This document shows, in pieces, positions 5,735 through 5,799 of a stretch of DNA of 5,799 nt. The DNA is from Spirochaetota bacterium (GTDB lineage: Bacteria; Spirochaetota; JAHITG01). The DNA lies in contig JAHITG010000269.1 in the NCBI GenBank assembly GCA_018817865.1, forward strand, positions 1 through 5,799, written 5' to 3'. The stretch's first letter is position 1. The number at the start of each line of letters is the position of its first letter. Under the pieces are notes generated by a model. It worked only from the letters and a program-made list of their open reading frames with translations. It made no database searches and was not told the DNA's origin. A program made the position numbers and the translations under genes.

Positions 5735-5799
5735 ATGGGACTATTAAAAAAAATGAATGAGAGGGTAAAGAAACTCTCTTTAATTGATTTCAAACTTGG
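5735..5799 (+). CDS. Unidentified protein, N-terminal 21 codons only (3' partial)
   Basis: Begins MGLLKKMNERVKKLSLIDF and runs off the right edge. The start is well supported by the SD at 5723-5730 and the promoter at 5667-5695. The visible part is basic and amphipathic with no signal peptide, and could be a cytosolic helix ahead of a membrane segment. Too little is present to name it. Confidence 0.75.
   Translation, partial: MGLLKKMNERVKKLSLIDFKL

Overview
This is a 5.8-kb window of moderately AT-rich bacterial DNA. It holds two large complete genes on the minus strand (a UPF0313/YgiQ-type radical SAM protein and a GH5 glycoside hydrolase), the 3' part of an outer-membrane barrel/LysM gene on the plus strand, and the first 21 codons of a plus-strand gene at the right edge. 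The PorV/UPF0164-like beta-barrel joined to peptidoglycan-binding LysM modules points to a diderm (Gram-negative type) organism. A spirochaete or a related anaerobic polysaccharide-degrading lineage fits best, but the lineage is an inference. Promoters are of the ordinary sigma70 type, and Shine-Dalgarno use is mixed: the rightmost gene has a perfect AAGGAGGT, while several minus-strand starts have none.

Layout. Bases 1-1254 (+) are the partial barrel + LysM + K/E-rich linker + LysM gene, open from the left edge. It converges on the GH5 gene (3389-1362, minus) across 107 nt. The GH5 protein carries all the canonical catalytic residues and two C-terminal beta-sandwich modules. Its apparent start at 3389 lacks a signal peptide, but a strong promoter (TTGACA/TATATA) drives a transcript that begins with an 18-codon hydrophobic signal-peptide-like leader (3449-3393). 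That leader is in the same frame and is separated from the GH5 start only by TAA and one Lys codon. Bases 3561-3692 are a composite inverted repeat made of two inverted REP-like hairpins (GTAG + GC stem + TTTA loop) inside a further inverted pair, together a BIME-like element. One hairpin plus a T8 run forms a good intrinsic terminator for the radical SAM gene.

The radical SAM gene (5410-3626, minus) reads through its expected C-terminus into this repeat. Another frame gives a natural polar tail ending in tandem stops just before the repeat, which suggests a frameshift. Upstream lie a possible 32-35-codon single-TM microprotein (minus), two divergent sigma70-like promoters, and the start of a plus-strand gene.

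The genes do not form an obvious pathway. The GH5 enzyme probably trims a beta-glucan, the barrel/LysM protein probably links the outer membrane to peptidoglycan, and the radical SAM protein has no established substrate. The points most worth checking are the stop codon between signal peptide and GH5 enzyme, the frameshifted 3' end of the radical SAM gene abutting a BIME, and the barrel/LysM fusion.
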